In this document: piece after piece, positions 63,225-64,000 of the stretch
Layout of the letters: every line of letters begins with the position of its first letter
How positions within the stretch are numbered: position 1 is the first letter of the stretch
NCBI GenBank assembly: GCA_965112735.1
Contig: OZ218950.1
Coordinates: forward strand, 2,666,001 to 2,730,000
From: Phaeosaccion multiseriatum
Taxonomy: Eukaryota; Ochrophyta, other classes
Direction: 5' to 3'
Length of the DNA: 64,000 bases
The notes under the pieces: model-generated
Told to the model about the DNA's origin: nothing
Seen by the model: only the letters and a program-made list of their open reading frames with translations
The model's database searches: none
Translations under genes and position numbers: made by a program

Positions 63225-64000
63225 AAAGAGGGTGGGGGTGGGCAAGTAAGCGCCTTCAACGCATTCACTTTCAGAACAAAAACCAAACAAAAAGGCACGC
63301 CTGCTGCTACTCGCTCACTCGCTCACTCAAGTCACTCCTTCCCTCCCTCTCTCTCTTTCTCCCTCCCTCCCTCCCTCCCTCCCTCCCTCACCTTCTCTCC
63401 GAACTTCTGCCTGCCTCTGGCCTCAAGCTCCTCCAAACTGTCCCCAAGAACGTCGGGGTCGACAAAGTCCGGCAGGGGCCGACTGAGCATGGTGTGCTCC
63501 CTCCTTGCACGAGAGGCCCCACCCGACTTCTTGGCCGGCGCGGGCAGCCCTTCCGTGTTCCACCCACTCCCCAATGAGGCGGCAGTCACCAGCTCCTCCT
63601 CCATCCCTTCCTCCTCCTCGTCGTCCTCCTCGTAATCCTGTGCATCAAAGTAGCTATCCTCCTCCTCCTCCTCCTCCTCCTCCTCATCGTCGTCGTCATA
63701 GTAGTCGGTCTCGTCGATCTTGATCTCGTCGACAAAGACCTGGTCAAGGGCCTCCTTCTCGTCCTCTTCTTCTTCTTGTTCCTCGGTCGCTTGTTCCTTG
63801 AGAGCGTTCCCCTTCAAAGTATCGCTTCCGCGGGCCACCACACCCGTACCAAGGTTCCAGTCCCCACTTCCAAAGTCGATATCAACAGAGTCAAACTCGA
63901 TGTTACCTTCGTCGTAGTCGACTTCTCCATCCTCCGTCATCATCAGCGGGGCAATCACCGCTCCCTCCTCCCCCTCCTCGCCCTCCTCATCCTCCTCCTC
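58167..64000 (-). CDS. DEAD-box RNA helicase, partial at the right edge (at least ten exons)
   Basis: Exons on the minus strand are >64000-63392, 63152-62268, 61852-61783, 61483-61205, 60306-60155, 59733-59647, 59467-59370, 58993-58859 and 58356-58167, phase-consistent. A possible extra 48-nt exon lies at 59251-59204. The N-terminal 500 residues are acidic and charged. Helicase motifs follow in order: Q-motif region [14 protein letters not shown], motif I AHTGSGKT, Ia [21 protein letters not shown] (in place of DEAD), [29 protein letters not shown] and [18 protein letters not shown]. The closing region [20 protein letters not shown] resembles plant organellar helicases such as RH39/RH58, so a plastid or mitochondrial rRNA role is possible. 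Motif II as DEVD is a noteworthy variant. The start lies outside the window. Confidence 0.88.
59925..60150 (+). repeat. TATG/TG microsatellite in a DEAD-box gene intron
   Basis: About 220 bp of GTAT and TGTG repeats ending at the donor of exon 60306-60155, which on the minus strand begins GTGAGCAACACACAC. Confidence 0.9.
60307..60690 (+). repeat. GGGGA repeat in a DEAD-box gene intron
   Basis: About 380 bp of GGGGA with GGAGAGGAG and GTGAGAGGA interruptions. In the gene's orientation it is a pyrimidine-rich tract leading to the acceptor at 60307. Confidence 0.9.
62049..62218. repeat. CCAATACCGATG repeat cluster with a near-palindrome
   Basis: The segment near 62143-62215 repeats CCAATACCGAT(G/A) six or so times with drift. 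About 80 bp to its left, GGTATTGGGTACCCAATGCC is its inverted counterpart. It lies in the intron between exons 62268 and 61852 of the helicase gene. Confidence 0.75.

Overview
This is a nuclear window from an intron-rich, GC-rich eukaryote. The genes have GT-AG introns, small phase-consistent exons, AATAAA signals and very heavy microsatellite content. Two flagellar or basal-body genes (a centrin and radial spoke protein RSPH3) point to a lineage with a flagellated stage. A DUF1997 protein and a NadA-type quinolinate synthase point to a plastid. A RING-BRCT protein carries Tudor-like G-x-INKxGG repeats that I associate with stramenopiles. A photosynthetic stramenopile (ochrophyte, perhaps a eustigmatophyte) is my best guess, but it is an inference and not proven by any marker here.

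Layout. 178-3198 (+) DUF1997 protein. 3867-5522 and 6594-7460 (-) two tandem paralogues of a secreted protein of unknown function. 8031-9982 (-) centrin, divergent from 10168-24004 (+) a 22-exon WDR17. 25736-28034 (-) mitochondrial tricarboxylate carrier, divergent from 28395-33573 (+) quinolinate synthase. 34444-39549 (-) BRCA1/BARD1-like RING-BRCT protein. 39844-41938 long perfect inverted repeat plus a decayed reverse transcriptase. 42070-42673 (+) small coiled-coil protein. 43391-47206 (-) LEO1, divergent from 47477-48484 (+) a repeat protein. 49277-49740 second retroelement relic with the same inverted repeat. 49810-51448 (-) RSPH3, divergent from 51734-54696 (+) WDR76. 55353-55615 element with 24-bp terminal inverted repeats. 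55739-56819 (+) frameshifted beta-trefoil-like gene. 57089-57830 (-) Cys-rich tail and PIF1-type helicase relic. 58167 to beyond 64000 (-) DEAD-box RNA helicase.

The genes mostly sit in divergent pairs with 185-360 bp between start codons, and many introns are nearly pure simple-sequence DNA. The strongest unexplained signal is in the introns. Tandem repeats often begin exactly at the 5' splice site and use the donor as their unit (GTGA, GTGAGAGG, GTGAGGTCAA, GTGT, CAGT). Three introns also hold diverged or exact copies of the adjoining exon edge together with its splice site. In addition, short words such as TTGGTGATACAGCAGCAG and GGATGGCAGTGGATGG recur around ten times each across unrelated genes.

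Exon boundaries were set by hand from splice consensus, reading-frame phase and protein family continuity. Expect occasional errors of a few bases, and treat initiation codons as provisional unless stated.
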